DNA of 64,000 bases, taken from contig AP021857.1 in assembly GCA_017347485.1 (NCBI GenBank), positions 1,116,001-1,180,000 of the forward strand. The letters run 5' to 3'. Of the stretch, positions 63,562-64,000 are shown piece by piece. The position numbers and the translations under genes are program-made. The DNA is from Candidatus Desulfobacillus denitrificans. GTDB lineage: Bacteria > Pseudomonadota > Gammaproteobacteria > Burkholderiales > Rhodocyclaceae. Each line of letters starts with the position of its first letter. The first letter of the stretch is position 1. The notes under the pieces were generated by a model, which saw only the letters and a list, made by a program, of their open reading frames with translations, had not been told where the DNA came from and searched no databases.

Positions 63562-63603
63562 TTCTCCGCGGCCATTAACCTGTCGCCTGGCAGCCGCGGA
63601 GAA
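63562..63603. terminator. Inverted repeat downstream of hoxA
   Basis: TTCTCCGCGGC (63562-63572) pairs perfectly with GCCGCGGAGAA (63593-63603) over a 20-base loop, 84 bp past the hoxA stop. No T-tract; terminator role is tentative. No gene seen in 63479-63689. Confidence 0.45.
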
Positions 63604-63689
63604 TCTAGGGAAACACTGAACAAGCCATCGCAAAGCACGGCGACGAGTTCGAATTGAGATGGAACTGTGAAACGAACCGCATTTTCACC

Positions 63690-64000
63690 GTAAGCGTCCG
63701 GCCACGGCCGTCTTGATGGATAGGTGAAGATTGGCGAAGGTGTCCACCCGAATTGAAGGTGGACACCATGTGTATTGAGTACCGGATTGAGAAGGAGAGC
63801 CGGCCGGGGCGCGGGCCGTATCGGCGGCGGTCGCTGGAAGAGAAGCGGCGCATCGTCGAGCAGTGCCTGAGGCCGGGCGCCTCGGTGGCGGGGGTGGCCC
63901 TGGCGCACGGGGCGAACGCCAACCTCGTGCGCAAATGGATTGCCAAGTACCGTGCCGGAGAATACGGCAAGCCGGGCGCGGCCCTGCTGCCCGTGTCGGT
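63690..64000 (+). mobile_element. Left end of an IS66-family insertion sequence (runs off the window)
   Basis: Begins GTAAGCGTCCGGCCACGG, the GTAAGCG-type terminus of IS66 elements, followed by the accessory gene tnpA. Candidate 8-bp flank before it is TTTTCACC (63682-63689); the partner copy lies outside the window. Confidence 0.75.
63768..64000 (+). CDS. tnpA: IS66 TnpA accessory protein, N-terminal part
   Basis: 77 complete codons from the ATG at 63768. RRSLEEKRRIVEQCLRPGASVAGVALAHGANANLVRKW is the HTH of the IS66 OrfA family, followed by LLPVSV which usually opens the next segment. Truncated by the window edge. Confidence 0.85.
   Translation, partial: MCIEYRIEKESRPGRGPYRRRSLEEKRRIVEQCLRPGASVAGVALAHGANANLVRKWIAKYRAGEYGKPGAALLPVS

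Overview
The window is a GC-rich chromosomal segment that looks like a betaproteobacterial sulfur and hydrogen oxidiser. The Rhodocyclales (Sulfuritalea-like) are my best guess from gene content and protein character; no rRNA or tRNA gene is present to settle it. Its main themes are reverse dissimilatory sulfite reduction (oxidation of stored or reduced sulfur) and two [NiFe] hydrogenases with a full maturation set.

Layout. (1) 1-7.9 kb, minus strand: dsrABEFHCMKL, with dsrL running off the left edge. dsrEFH together with dsrL is the signature of the oxidative pathway. (2) 8.1-11.7 kb, plus strand, divergent from dsrA: a sulfur-relay accessory operon with a small unknown protein, a stand-alone Cas6/Cmx6-like protein, a tandem TusA, two DsrC paralogues lacking the redox cysteines, an unknown protein and a TauD-type dioxygenase. 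(3) 11.8-19 kb: household and unknown genes, a HepT/MntA toxin-antitoxin pair and a PmeII-like restriction-modification pair. (4) 19.1-22 kb: class II ribonucleotide reductase nrdJ with an NrdR-like box. (5) About 22.2-30.4 kb: a Mu-like transposable prophage reduced to its early region (repressor, Ner-like, MuA, MuB, GemA, Mor) plus a few late remnants, bounded by inverted clusters of about 20-bp transposase-site-like repeats. (6) 30.4-37.2 kb: CDF metal exporter, acetate kinase, MaoC-phosphotransacetylase fusion, an EAL-like/HDOD protein and an unknown 532-aa protein. (7) 37.6-44 kb: hybOABCD-hybG-hybE, a membrane-bound periplasmic uptake hydrogenase. (8) 44-47.2 kb: methyltransferase, a stand-alone EF-G domain V protein, two Rnk/GreA-C proteins and a LysR regulator. 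(9) 47.2-63.5 kb: hoxFUYH (NAD-reducing cytoplasmic hydrogenase), hoxW, hoxV, hypABFCD, a DUF559 gene in an inverted-repeat cassette, hypE, hoxX and hoxA. (10) 63.69 kb to the edge: the left end of an IS66-family element.

The genes fit a lithotroph. rDsr and DsrC/DsrEFH oxidise sulfane sulfur to sulfite, with DsrMK and DsrL linking to the quinone pool and NAD(P). Hyb feeds H2 electrons to quinone, Hox makes NADH, and Hyp/HoxX/HoxV/HoxW/HybDE build the metal centres. HoxA probably activates these genes through sigma-54.

The most unusual signal is not a gene. A bipartite 24-bp motif, AAAGTCAGT-N9-ACGGCG, occurs ten times with exactly fixed spacing, on both strands, between genes and inside genes, in all reading frames. 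It is absent from the dsr block and the prophage. It resembles DNA-uptake or other genome-distributed recognition sequences. A second notable structure is the DUF559 nuclease gene bounded by 41-bp near-perfect inverted repeats inside the hyp operon.
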